Under the pieces are notes generated by a model. That model saw only the letters and a program-made list of their open reading frames with translations, searched no databases and was not told the DNA's origin. A program made the position numbers and the translations under genes. Positions 33,301-41,882 of a DNA stretch of 45,478 bases are shown in pieces. The first letter of the stretch is position 1. Each line of letters opens with the position of its first letter. Origin of the DNA: Paenibacillus solani (GTDB lineage Bacteria; Bacillota; Bacilli; Paenibacillales; Paenibacillaceae); contig NZ_LIUT01000001.1 in the NCBI RefSeq assembly GCF_001277345.1, positions 3,255,987 to 3,301,464 of the forward strand, written 5' to 3'.

Positions 33301-35288
33301 AATACATAGGAATACGCAGCGTCCGCCGGCTTCGTGCCATGCTCTACAGCCAAGCTGACATAATTGCGTGTAATCGGATCGGCAGGACCCGACGTGTTAA
33401 TGTCTTTCCATGAACCGGTTCTAGATTCGCGTAATGCACGAATATCACTGTTCTCCGGGAAATAGTAGCCAATATCGGCTCCATCCGCCGTCCCCGCCAG
33501 ATGTGCCCAGTTCACTCCCTTCAGCTCATCGGACCAGCCCAGCTGGCTTGGCATCACTTGACCGTTTACGGTCAGTGGATTGGAGCCAGCCGCATTGATC
33601 ATCCGGTTCTCCACAATCGTTTCGACTTGGCGCCCGTCCTTCCGCTCGTCGGACGTAGTGATGCCCGCTCCCAGCGAAACGATTTCATTGTCGAACATAA
33701 ACCACGACTTCTTACCGGTCAATTTGCTTCCCGGAGGAGCCAGATCCATCCCCGCGATCCCATACGAACTATCCATAGATGAACCGCCGACCCAAGTTTT
33801 CCCCGTCGTTTTGATCATCGAGCGTTCCACGCCGTCGGACGTTGTACCCGGCATCCGGTGGGAATCAACTGTTGGCCAGAACGCATCACGGAATTGCCCT
33901 GAGTCGTGATTATATAAATACGTCATTCCGTCACCGGTATACCAGCCTCTTGAATGTTCACCGTTCATTCCCTCGAAGTTGGCAATGCGGGAAGAGGACA
34001 TGCTAATACCAAGGGTGTAGCCCGGCCGCGAATGAATGATCCGATCCATTGCGGAAAATTGGCGATGTGCAATCAAGTCTCCGCGGGGCACGATCGAGGC
34101 GTCGCTCATCAGCTTTTTAAACAAAACAATGTCTCGAATTTGCATGCCTTCGTACATGTTCGGCATCGTTTTATCCGAAACGGCCCAATCCTTGACCATG
34201 CTCTTATAGTAGGCAGCTTGTTCCTGCGGAGCGTATTGCGCCAATCGCAGAATCGTCCATACTGCACCCCGGGTGTTGTTATTGTAGCGGGAAACCGCTC
34301 TGCCGCTCACCATTTCCATAATGTGACCATCATAAATAACCGGTTCAAATGAATCGGTAACCCAATCCCATACATGATCAAAGTTAGGGTCTTGGATCGT
34401 CCATGAAGAGCCGCTCAAGACCGTCAGCAGCTTTGAAATATCCCCTAACAGAACGCTGCCGTAGCTGCCGGTATACGCAATATTATTATGCTGAATGAAT
34501 GAACCGTCTTCATAAAATCCATCCCCGTTAGTCACATACGGGAAGACGGAACCGATCGAATTGCGCGCCTGAACGATTTTCGTCTCGTTCTGATCGAGTA
34601 CGCCCCGCAGCAGAACAGCCAGTGATTTATCCAAAAGATTGGCGCCTGTCTCTTTCAGGCCTGGAGCGCCGATCAATCTCTTGGTCGGATCAGGTGAAAA
34701 TCGGTCGATCGTACGGGTATACCCCGCGATTTGTTCCGGGCTTAAATGATCGTGCATCAGTGTGACGATATCGGCTAATGAGAGCGGCGAGCCGATCTCC
34801 CACTCCCACCAGTTGCCGTAACTGCTTTTCGTTTCGTTAAAACGATATTCATACATCCAATCCAAGCCTGCAATAATATCGTTCTTTAAAGCCTCATTCT
34901 GATATAACGATGTGCCGGGAGTTGCGAAGGCAATCGCCATATCTTTCAGACGGTTGTACGATAAGGTAATGTGGTTCGGAGCGGTTGTACTGTTATAATC
35001 CGCCCATAAATAGGTACGGTCAGCCGCTTTATTCAGCGTATCCCATACCCCGGTATGACTGTCGTTAGTTACCTTTTGGGCATTCGCCTCAACCGCATTG
35101 CGGATGTCCGCATCATTGAGGTCGATTTGCGAACCGCCCGTCAAATAATCGAACCATCTCATGCGCAGCGCTTCGAAATCATTCGCCTGAGGCGCCGCCG
35201 CGGCTGCCGGAACAGCCGGAAAAGACGTAATAATAAGCGAAAAGATCAAAAAAGAAAGGACGAGAAGCTTGACGCTGTATTTTTTCAC
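30399..35288 (-). CDS. Cell-surface PL8 polysaccharide lyase with cohesin-like, dockerin-like and SLH modules
   Basis: 1629 residues, exported (signal peptide 1-32). PL8 lyase, about 37-790: the catalytic set N217, H267, Y276 and R330 keeps the exact spacing (50, 9, 63) of chondroitinase AC N175/H225/Y234/R288, in NLLDK, FIQHNNIAYTGSYG and VSGRAVSR. Then a DNRLRE/CBM96-like module (813-978), an Ig-like/OmpL47-type module (981-1070), cohesin-like module 1 (1074-1200), a Gly/Pro/Glu linker (1203-1245), a dockerin-like segment with one good Ca-binding loop DVNGDGKIDVID (1282-1293), cohesin-like module 2 (1317-1440) and three SLH repeats (about 1451-1620). It should cleave hyaluronan-, chondroitin- or xanthan-type chains at the cell surface by beta-elimination. 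GTG start after GGAAGGGG. Downstream partner of the other PL8 gene. Confidence 0.9.
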   Translation of the reverse strand: MKKYSVKLLVLSFLIFSLIITSFPAVPAAAAAPQANDFEALRMRWFDYLTGGSQIDLNDADIRNAVEANAQKVTNDSHTGVWDTLNKAADRTYLWADYNSTTAPNHITLSYNRLKDMAIAFATPGTSLYQNEALKNDIIAGLDWMYEYRFNETKSSYGNWWEWEIGSPLSLADIVTLMHDHLSPEQIAGYTRTIDRFSPDPTKRLIGAPGLKETGANLLDKSLAVLLRGVLDQNETKIVQARNSIGSVFPYVTNGDGFYEDGSFIQHNNIAYTGSYGSVLLGDISKLLTVLSGSSWTIQDPNFDHVWDWVTDSFEPVIYDGHIMEMVSGRAVSRYNNNTRGAVWTILRLAQYAPQEQAAYYKSMVKDWAVSDKTMPNMYEGMQIRDIVLFKKLMSDASIVPRGDLIAHRQFSAMDRIIHSRPGYTLGISMSSSRIANFEGMNGEHSRGWYTGDGMTYLYNHDSGQFRDAFWPTVDSHRMPGTTSDGVERSMIKTTGKTWVGGSSMDSSYGIAGMDLAPPGSKLTGKKSWFMFDNEIVSLGAGITTSDERKDGRQVETIVENRMINAAGSNPLTVNGQVMPSQLGWSDELKGVNWAHLAGTADGADIGYYFPENSDIRALRESRTGSWKDINTSGPADPITRNYVSLAVEHGTKPADAAYSYVLLPTLSADATRAYSENPDIRILSNTAQMQAVEDTKLGLTGINFWQSGELGRVRAYQPASVMVKEQGDELTVSVSDPTQTQSKVKVEVAAAALEELAKDPTVTVLRTSPSVQLEIATGGTKGRSHVVKFKVNSGAENELPEEGALEPDDAAKIRINVSEDTFVNGGSEDNTNFGTRGFLNIRNGSGNYDRRVFLKFDLSQISDDIERAVLHVYGKTNDNNGTQSDIGVFAVHDDSWKEDTITYKNKPGAGEQVDLTTMASPDQWWTFNITPFVQTKLQDNKTVSLALQQIGRDLHAEIRSRKNEGGKYQAYLDILLKDTTAPTTTVQMEGSGETEAEHYKEVVLHFSAKDNPNGWGVLRTEYRIGGGKWRTVKDGKLVIQEQGVHTIEYRSVDKAGNVEDTQSIVVSITQPTVEINGPDKVTGGEPLIVKYGIKSAVKDMYAHDLTLQYDADLLTFVSGESLQEGVAILDTRNDSGQLRLILAGKGQPMQGNQDLIKLTFDTNQVEKTMGSSIDIIGARIGDVRGDEVEAVSSPFEYTLKANAEEPGEPSEPGGPGEPNQPGEPGEPGRPSKPGQPQQPGHGSGNNAGDANKAKISDLEQLAKLLGHNKTSVEWEQIKALDVNGDGKIDVIDLATIAREIAGSSDTSKRNSPQGPESFHLSAKSGSWKEGDTVKLTLTGKNVKDLYAYEVKLGFDLEYLEFTGAASALDGFTVSPIVKDGVITFLHTMTGNIAGEEGDIEISDFTFKVKKTGATEVRLDAMTAVDHKLSAQDIAVGKSVQIGETEDQKAVVFSDVQGHWSQAKIEAAVQKGLIKGYADGTFAPDKPITRAEFTALLSRGLDLREETELAFTDASHLPQWAASDIAKGIRQGFITGYADNTFRPNQAITRMELATMAAKALDLTNGSQTGLTFADADEIPVWARGWIFSAVNEGLLQGRGVNHFAPTEHATRAEAVTVLLNVVQAHSSR

Positions 35289-35410
35289 GATGAAATAACA
35301 CCCCTTCCAACAATTTGCGAGAGGGACCCGATATCAGTCCCCTTCGCTAAAATACAAACAGTCGCTAAAAAGCCGTTTAGGCCTATCCCCTTGATAAGAA
35401 CAGAATTATC

Positions 35411-38400
35411 CTACTTCGCAACCATTACTTCGGAATACCACTTCAAGTCATCTTCATCGATGGTGCCGTTACCGTTGATATCGGCTGCCATGATTACATC
35501 CCAATCAGGACTACCGGACGTGTTACCAAAATGAGCGGCAGCGATCGCCAAATCACCAACTCCAATGCGGCCGTCCCCGTTCAGATCGCCAATGGTATTC
35601 GTAAGCGTAATGTGAATGACGCAGGTTGCAACAAATGCGCCATCCTCGGTCGTTACGGTCACTTGCACGCGGCCTGGTTTCAATGCGGTGATCGTCGCCT
35701 GGCGGCCTTCCATCTTCAACTCTGCGATATCACTGCGGTCGATGGTCCACGCTACATTGGTGTTCATCGCATTTTCCGGAACGATGGTCGCCTCCAGATT
35801 CACGCTGCCACCAACCGTGAGAGCCGCTTGCTCCTTGCTTAATTGAACGCCCTTCACCGGAACTGCGGGTTTCATGGTCACTTCCAAATACGACTTGTAA
35901 ATCCCGCCTTCGTTTTCTTTGCTTCTCACCTCTACCGTCAAATCGGTTTCGCCTTGGAGCGCAATGCTCAATTGCTTATCTTCGGCCATCCGCGCTTTGG
36001 CATAAGTGGTAAGGTCAAATTGGCGCCACTCATTGTCTGCGTTAAAAGACACTTTATCGATTAAACTTCCAACTTGAGGTTTGTTATTCCAAGTGAGCGT
36101 ATTTTCGGTCCAAGCATTGCTTAACACCTCATATGCGCCAACACTCTCCGTCACTCCCCGGGTGTCGTTCTTCTTACCGTAAACATGCAGCTTCACTGAC
36201 TCAATTTCACCGGAAAGTCCGCTCAAATCGTATTTCAGGAACGTTTTACGCAAGTAGTCGTTGACGCCGTTCTTCACATTGAGATAACCGACGCCGCCGA
36301 AATTTTGTCCCGCTTTAGTGCCGGCATTTACATAAGCGTCTTCAGCCACATATACAGTCACTTTCTCCTCTTGGCCTGGTTCTGTAACAGGACCATCCAA
36401 TTCCGGCGTTTGGCTTGGATCGTATTGGAATTGAATCGCATGGGTTTTTCCTATCGCGCCTTTCGTGTCAATTTCCAATTTGAGATAAGGCGATGTTTGG
36501 ATCACGGTAACGTAAGGGTCCTTCATAATCTCCTTCAAAACGGCTTTACCTAGATCTACCGTCACTTTCTCTTGCTTCTGGGTCGGATCGGAAACCGCGA
36601 TGGTCAATTGATCGCCCTGTTCCTTGACCATAATCGATGAAGGTTGATACGCTCGTACAAATTCCGAACGATCTGCTTCCCAGAAATTGAATGCGGAAAT
36701 TCCCAGCTTCTTCTCTTGGACAGCATGAACTTTGTTCGTCTGGCTCAATACTTGAATATCGGGTTGCTGGCTGTATTGCTCAGTCGCCGCACTATCCTTG
36801 TTCGGCAATAGAACATAGGCATAAGAGCCACTCTGCGGTGCCGTACCGTGATCGAACGCCAAGCTAAGGTAGTTTCTCGTCACCGGAGTGGACGAGCCTC
36901 CGCTATTAATCTCTTTCCAGGAGCCCGTTCTCGCTTCGCGTTTCCCTGAGATGTCGGCTTTGTTCGGAAAATAATACCCGATGTCGGAGCTGGCCACATT
37001 TCCTTCTAAATGAGCCCAACCGATCCCTTTCATCGGCTCCTCCCATCCGAGGGCGTCAGATTTCACCTGGCCGTCCACCGTAAGCTTATTCGAGCCGCTG
37101 TCTGTCAATTGACGATTCTCCACAATCGTCTCTACTTTACGGTTGTCCGTGCTTGCAATTCCTGAGCCTAGCGCGACAATCTCATCGTCGAACATAAACC
37201 ATGATTTTTTGCCGTTCAGTTTGCTGCCCGTACTTTTATCCAGTGCAAAACTCATCCCTGCCGCGCCGTACTGTCCATCGATGACCGAACCGCCGACCCA
37301 GGTTTTCGAATTGTAATAAGCAGCCCAATCTTTCGGAGCCGGAGCATAGCCGTCCGTTGTCGTTCCCGGCAAGCGGTACATATCCACCGTCGGCCAATAT
37401 TGATTGCTGTATTGAGATAAATCGTTATTGTATAAGGCAGTCATCCCGATTCCGGTGTACCAGCCTTTTATGTTCTCGTTATTACCGAATTCAAAAGCCG
37501 AGATCCGGTCGGAGAACATGCTGAGCCCGAAGCCGAAGCCCGGACGCAGATGAACGACCCGATCCATCGCAGCGAAATTCTGATGTTTCACCAGCTCTCC
37601 GCGCGGCTGGATCGCAGCGTCGCCTACAATGGCCTTAATCAAATTCATTTCATATATCGGCATATTTACGTAATAGCTCGGGAATGTCGTATCGGATAAT
37701 ACCCATTCCTTAATCATGCTCTTCATCTGGGCGGCTTTCTCAGGCGGGGCTCCCTCGGCTAACCGTGCGAGCGTGCGAATAATTGCTCGGCCTGTGAGAT
37801 GATCCGAGTCCGTCTCACGGGAGATGCTGCGCCCCTTCACCATGTCCATGATTGCCCCTTTGTAGATCAAGGCCTCGAACGAATCCTCCACCCACTCATA
37901 TACATTTGCTGCGTTTGGATCGTCTAACTCCCATGGGGAGGAGTTGAACAAATACATTAAATCAGCCATACGTCCGACCAATACACTGCCATAAGCCCCC
38001 GTATAAGCAATATTGGAATGCTGGATTAAAGAGCCGTCTTCATAAATCCCATCACCGCTCTTCGCGTATTGGAATTCCCCAGGCATTGCATTTTTACCTT
38101 GTTCGATCTTCGATCCGTTTTTGCCGACGATTCCGCGCAGGACAACGACCAACGCTTTATCAAGCAGGTTTGCGCCCGTTTCTGTTACGCCTGCATTCTG
38201 CACTCTCTTTGTCGGATCCGGAACGAACCTGTCAATGACATTCAAGTATTTCTCAACTTGCTCTGCGGACATGTCTTCATACATCAGCACGAGGATGTCC
38301 ATGATCGCTTGCGGCGTTCCGATTTCCCAATCCCACCAGTTCGGGACACTGTTCTTGCTTTGGTTATATTGGTAAGTATGCATCCATTCCAAAGCTGCGA

Positions 38401-39607
38401 AGATATCGTCACGCAGGACCTCATTATGGTACACAGCAGTGTCCCTGGTCGAATAGGCAAGCGCCATATCCCTGATCATCCCGTACGCTCGCGTAATTCG
38501 AGCCGAATCGGTATTGCTCTGATCGATCAGATCATCCCATAGCGCACTCGCATCCGGCATGTTGTTCATACGATCCCAAATCCCAGTGCCTCCAGCTTGG
38601 GACACTTTATCCGACAATGACTGGATATAAGCAGCCACATCCGGATCGGACGAGTCCATGGAAGATCCGCCGATGAGTTTGTCATACCACTTCAACCTAA
38701 GTTCGTCATAACCAGCCCGCGTTGCCGCAGACTCCACGGTTACGTAAGATTGGGCACTGACAAGACCGTCCGGCGTCGATAAGGTAATGACAGCGTTTCC
38801 ATAATCAAGCGCAGTCACGGTTCCGTCATCGACCGACGCAATCGTCGAATCGGAAGAACTCCACAGGACGGGTTGATCCGATGCGTCCTCCGGCATGTAG
38901 GTTGGAGTTAACGCTGCCGTTTGGCCTTTTTCCAGGGAAAGCAATTTCGGTTCCAAAGACAGCCCGATTATCCCTTTTCGCGATTTTATGGTCACATCAT
39001 CAAACCAAGCAATCCCTGTTCCCGTTTCGAAAAAAGGTTCGATTCGGACATAGTTCGCTTCAGCCGGGGCCGACAACACCGCTTCCTTCAATGTCCAATC
39101 GTTAGTTCCGTCCAGCTTCGCGGTAGAAGGGCCGTCTCCGACTTTTTCGGTCTTTGAGCTGTTATCTACCCCTGCAATGCTTTTATAAAAATTCGTTCTC
39201 ACAAATACACCGCCACTCGATACAACATCAGCCGTTTTGATCCGAGCGCTGAATTCATATGTAGCTCCGCCGGTAATCGGCACATCCAGACTAAGTCCTG
39301 TCCGGTCAATCGCGCTCAGATGCTCGATCTGTACAGAGTAATCTCCGGAATAGTAAACGGCATCACTAACAGATACTTTACCTTGTCCCTTAGCAAGCCA
39401 CGCGCCCCACCCTTGCGGTTGAATCCCGTCTACCCATGATGCGTTCCCCGTGGATCCGACAAGCTCAAATCCCCCATTAGGAATAATGTTGTCTCCTGAG
39501 TCGCTCGCATTCGCCGTGTACGTCGACCAAGTCGGAAGCATCGGCAGCAAATTCAACGTCATACATAAAACCAAAACCACGGATATTCTTTTGTACAGCG
39601 CTTTCAA
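35411..39607 (-). CDS. Secreted PL8 polysaccharide lyase with carbohydrate-binding, Ig-like and dockerin modules
   Basis: 1398 residues, exported (signal about 1-35). N-terminal CBM-like beta-sandwich (42-210, NGGFELVGSTGNASWVDG ... WFDDVTIKS), a BIG2 Ig-like module (214-292), the PL8 lyase (about 297-1060) with N480, H530, Y539 and R593 at the same spacing as in the neighbouring lyase, a DNRLRE-like module (1082-1247), a second BIG2 module (1251-1335) and a C-terminal dockerin with two Ca-loops, DLNGDGRIGVGD and DINGNGTIDEDD (1341-1398). No SLH domain. TTG start after GGAGGAGG. The catalytic parts of the two lyases are close paralogues (tandem duplication); this one lies upstream and a cre-like site precedes it. 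Confidence 0.9.
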   Translation of the reverse strand: MKALYKRISVVLVLCMTLNLLPMLPTWSTYTANASDSGDNIIPNGGFELVGSTGNASWVDGIQPQGWGAWLAKGQGKVSVSDAVYYSGDYSVQIEHLSAIDRTGLSLDVPITGGATYEFSARIKTADVVSSGGVFVRTNFYKSIAGVDNSSKTEKVGDGPSTAKLDGTNDWTLKEAVLSAPAEANYVRIEPFFETGTGIAWFDDVTIKSRKGIIGLSLEPKLLSLEKGQTAALTPTYMPEDASDQPVLWSSSDSTIASVDDGTVTALDYGNAVITLSTPDGLVSAQSYVTVESAATRAGYDELRLKWYDKLIGGSSMDSSDPDVAAYIQSLSDKVSQAGGTGIWDRMNNMPDASALWDDLIDQSNTDSARITRAYGMIRDMALAYSTRDTAVYHNEVLRDDIFAALEWMHTYQYNQSKNSVPNWWDWEIGTPQAIMDILVLMYEDMSAEQVEKYLNVIDRFVPDPTKRVQNAGVTETGANLLDKALVVVLRGIVGKNGSKIEQGKNAMPGEFQYAKSGDGIYEDGSLIQHSNIAYTGAYGSVLVGRMADLMYLFNSSPWELDDPNAANVYEWVEDSFEALIYKGAIMDMVKGRSISRETDSDHLTGRAIIRTLARLAEGAPPEKAAQMKSMIKEWVLSDTTFPSYYVNMPIYEMNLIKAIVGDAAIQPRGELVKHQNFAAMDRVVHLRPGFGFGLSMFSDRISAFEFGNNENIKGWYTGIGMTALYNNDLSQYSNQYWPTVDMYRLPGTTTDGYAPAPKDWAAYYNSKTWVGGSVIDGQYGAAGMSFALDKSTGSKLNGKKSWFMFDDEIVALGSGIASTDNRKVETIVENRQLTDSGSNKLTVDGQVKSDALGWEEPMKGIGWAHLEGNVASSDIGYYFPNKADISGKREARTGSWKEINSGGSSTPVTRNYLSLAFDHGTAPQSGSYAYVLLPNKDSAATEQYSQQPDIQVLSQTNKVHAVQEKKLGISAFNFWEADRSEFVRAYQPSSIMVKEQGDQLTIAVSDPTQKQEKVTVDLGKAVLKEIMKDPYVTVIQTSPYLKLEIDTKGAIGKTHAIQFQYDPSQTPELDGPVTEPGQEEKVTVYVAEDAYVNAGTKAGQNFGGVGYLNVKNGVNDYLRKTFLKYDLSGLSGEIESVKLHVYGKKNDTRGVTESVGAYEVLSNAWTENTLTWNNKPQVGSLIDKVSFNADNEWRQFDLTTYAKARMAEDKQLSIALQGETDLTVEVRSKENEGGIYKSYLEVTMKPAVPVKGVQLSKEQAALTVGGSVNLEATIVPENAMNTNVAWTIDRSDIAELKMEGRQATITALKPGRVQVTVTTEDGAFVATCVIHITLTNTIGDLNGDGRIGVGDLAIAAAHFGNTSGSPDWDVIMAADINGNGTIDEDDLKWYSEVMVAK

Positions 39608-39629
39608 AAATATTCCTCCTCCCAGAATT

Positions 39630-39643
39630 TGAAATCGCTTTCC
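39630..39643. promoter_or_regulatory. cre-like CcpA site in front of the PL8 lyase genes
   Basis: TGAAATCGCTTTCC matches 13 of 14 positions of the catabolite-responsive element TGWAANCGNTNWCA. It lies 23 bases upstream of the lyase start codon, where CcpA binding would block transcription, so the lyases are probably repressed by preferred sugars. Inference from consensus only. Confidence 0.5.
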
Positions 39644-39790
39644 ATAATCTTTTCCATGATAAAACGGAGAGAGGAGGTCAGAGCAGGGCTAATTTTTGCC
39701 TTCCGGTGAATTATTTTGACCTATATATGGAAATGAAGGTAAAGAACTTTCACTATAGTGCTCATAGCTACCGTCTTACGGAACCATGTC

Positions 39791-39829
39791 AAAAAAATAG
39801 CAAGCCCATGCCGATCGCATGAGCTTGCT
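39791..39829 (-). terminator. Terminator between the reductase unit and the lyase genes
   Basis: On the minus strand AGCAAGCTCATGC and GCATGGGCTTGCT form a 13-bp stem, followed by ATTTTTTT. It insulates the PL8 genes from transcription coming from the dihydrofolate-reductase-like gene. Confidence 0.85.
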
Positions 39830-39928
39830 GCTGGTTCTTGACTCTTATTATGGTTCTATTTTATGTATGGAGCTAATCAATCCCTTGATTGTACTTTATA
39901 ATAATGTATCTATTCACAAATGAAACTA

Positions 39929-40024
39929 TTAAACTATTATGGCAAAGGCTTTGAATCCCTCACTTAGTAAACATAGAAATGCGGTTCCAAAGATCAATAT
40001 TTCAATTCCTATGATCCCTATCAT
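39929..40024 (-). CDS. Possible 31-residue membrane peptide
   Basis: MIGIIGIEILIFGTAFLCLL followed by SEGFKAFAIIV forms one hydrophobic segment with a short polar end. AGGTTG lies five bases before the ATG. It lies between the reductase gene and its terminator, so it could be co-transcribed. Nothing else supports it; the 465 bases between 39608 and 40072 otherwise hold only the cre-like site and the terminator. Confidence 0.3.
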   Translation of the reverse strand: MIGIIGIEILIFGTAFLCLLSEGFKAFAIIV

Positions 40025-40072
40025 TGGCAACCTAATTGTCGCTTTCGGTGATATGGTCTTCCGTTAGCGTAA

Positions 40073-40648
40073 TCACCTTACCGTCTGATAAACGAGACCT
40101 AAGGCTCCAGAATCGAAGGTTTTGTTTTCGATAAGTTTAAGATTGATCTTCTCCTTAAGACCTTGGAATAACGGCAACCCGCTGCCGATCAGGACAGGAG
40201 AAACTGTAATTTTAAACTCATCAATTAAATCAAGCTGCATAAGGTGGTGTGCCAACCTAGGACTGCCAAGGATGACCATATCCTTGCCTGGCTGCTGTTT
40301 GAGGTTCTTGATCTCTTCCTCGACATTTTCTTTCACGAGTCTGGAATTATTCCATTCGACTTTCTCCATGGTCGTGGAAAATACGATTTTGGCTGTCTTT
40401 TCGATCCACTCGGCATGATTCCGTTCATGCTCCGAAGCTGATGGATTCGAAGGCACAGATGGCCAGTAACTGTGCATCATCTGATAAGTCCCACGTCCCC
40501 AAATGACAGTGTCGGCCGTACTCAGAATTTCTTGCGCGTGTTTCTCTAAATCAGCATCGTAGGAAACCCAGCCAATGTCCATCTCACCGTTCGGCCCTTC
40601 TACAAAACCGTCAAGCGATGCGTGCAGAAATAGAACGAGTTTTCTCAT
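40073..40648 (-). CDS. Dihydrofolate reductase family protein (RibD C-terminal-like)
   Basis: About 191 residues from the ATG at 40646-40648 (GGAGAACTG in front). LVLFLHASLDGFVEGPNGEM, TVIWGRGTYQMMHSYWPSVP, DMVILGSPRLAHHLMQLDLI and ITVSPVLIGSGLPLFQG are the NADPH-binding and active-site segments of the RibD_C/DHFR-like family. Catalytic role uncertain; many members are uncharacterised reductases. Cytosolic. A structured repeat begins about 135 bases upstream. Confidence 0.88.
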   Translation of the reverse strand: MRKLVLFLHASLDGFVEGPNGEMDIGWVSYDADLEKHAQEILSTADTVIWGRGTYQMMHSYWPSVPSNPSASEHERNHAEWIEKTAKIVFSTTMEKVEWNNSRLVKENVEEEIKNLKQQPGKDMVILGSPRLAHHLMQLDLIDEFKITVSPVLIGSGLPLFQGLKEKINLKLIENKTFDSGALGLVYQTVR

Positions 40649-40783
40649 TTTCAGTTCTCCTTTGTTCATGAGGGATATCTACATTATACATTAATTACGT
40701 TGTTGACCCTTTCTTATTAGGCATAGTGAAACAGTTCTGATCTTCATTTGAAATGTCCTTTCTTTAATACATTAAGAGGCTGT

Positions 40784-40911
40784 CGTATAACGTTTTTATG
40801 TTCTCGACGTCCGCCTGGATCACTTCATCGAAATACCTTGGGCGGAACTATGGCTGAATGGACCGAAGCGTGAAAATGTTGTTAGCTGTAGTAACTGACT
40901 TCTTCGAGTTA
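40784..40911 (+). repeat. Structured intergenic repeat, form without stem 1
   Basis: Left CGTATAACGTTTTTATGTTC-TCGAC, stem 2 TCCGCC ... GGCGGA, GGACCGAAGCGTGAAAATG, right core GTTAGCTG (40881-40888) and tail GACTTCTTCGAGTTATC. Complete apart from stem 1. It lies on the 5' side of the reversed DJ-1 gene. Confidence 0.8.
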
Positions 40912-41038
40912 TCATTTCAAGAAAGGATCTATAAAATGTTTTTTAAATCTATTGTCTCATATGATATTCTTTAATTGTATTTTTTACAAAAAAATCCTTA
41001 ATCATTAAAGTTTGGATTATGACTTTATTAAATAGGAG

Positions 41039-41620
41039 ATGAATTATCAATTGATACATGTATTGTTTCTTGCTTATCCTCAATATGCTGACTTTGAAAT
41101 TGCTCATGCTCTTTTCCTTCTTAGAAAAATAGGCAAAGCCAAGATTACTACGGTTTCTGTAAATGGTAAATCAGTAGAAAGTGTTGGTGGGTTACGGACT
41201 CATGTAGAATTCTCTATATCAGAAATTAATATAAAGAATTTTGATTTAATCCTTATTGCTGGTGGTGATGGTGTTCGAGAAATTATAGAAGAAGAAATTG
41301 TAATTAATATGCTTTCAAGTGCCTATAACTTAGATATTCCAATTGCATCTATATGCGCCTCTGCGACTTTATTAGCTAAAGCTGGAATACTCAATGGTCG
41401 AAAATTTACATGTCTTACAAGTACATATGAGAATAATAAAACGCTTTTTAAAAATTCAACATATTCAGGAGCAGATATTGAAGTAGAAAAGTCGATAATA
41501 ACTGCAAAAGGTACTGCGTTTGCTGAGTTTGCAGTTTCAATATGTCAGCAATTGGGCTTGTTAATTGAACAAGATAACATTGATTCAGCACTTAAGTTTT
41601 GTAAGGGAATAAGTTCTTAA
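41039..41620 (+). CDS. DJ-1/PfpI family protein, reversed unit
   Basis: 193 residues with the class-I glutamine amidotransferase-like fold: IHVLFLAYPQYADFEIAHAL, the LIAGGDGVREII segment and the nucleophile elbow PIASICASATLLAKAGILNG with the conserved Cys. Members are chaperones, deglycases or regulators (with an AraC domain, absent here). The GGAG touches the first ATG, so translation may begin at the TTG four codons later. It is the only protein gene of the cassette-like series on the plus strand, while both flanking repeats keep the common orientation. Confidence 0.87.
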   Translation: MNYQLIHVLFLAYPQYADFEIAHALFLLRKIGKAKITTVSVNGKSVESVGGLRTHVEFSISEINIKNFDLILIAGGDGVREIIEEEIVINMLSSAYNLDIPIASICASATLLAKAGILNGRKFTCLTSTYENNKTLFKNSTYSGADIEVEKSIITAKGTAFAEFAVSICQQLGLLIEQDNIDSALKFCKGISS

Positions 41621-41668
41621 TTATATAAGGAAAGTTACCTTACTTGTTAATTAAATTCCGGTTATTTC

Positions 41669-41850
41669 CGCTAACGTTCTTGTATTCACGCACCGAAGAG
41701 GCTTAAGGTAGCGTAGCTGCCGGCTACGCTTGCGCAGTTAACCTCGCAGGGTTGTTCGCCTGATTTAGCTCATCCGAAATTCCTCGGGCGGACCAAGGGC
41801 CGCAAGGTCTGCAGTGTGAATACGGTGTTATTTGATGGTGCATTGAGTTG
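41669..41850 (+). repeat. Structured intergenic repeat, complete copy
   Basis: Left CGCTAACGTTCTTGTATTCA-CG; stem 1 GAGGCTTAA ... TTAACCTC carrying an inner hairpin GCGTAGC-TGCCG-GCTACGC; stem 2 GTTCGCC ... GGCGGAC; linker CCAAGGGCCGCAAGG; right arm GTGTGAATACGGTGTTATTTG (core 41827-41834). Confidence 0.85.
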
Positions 41851-41882
41851 CCCACAAAATTCAGTCATCTATCCGACAGGTC

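Noticed and set aside
35055..35534. Long plus-strand ORFs antisense to the lyase genes
   Set aside because: Shadow frames of GC-richer coding sequence, without ribosome binding sites or domain signatures.
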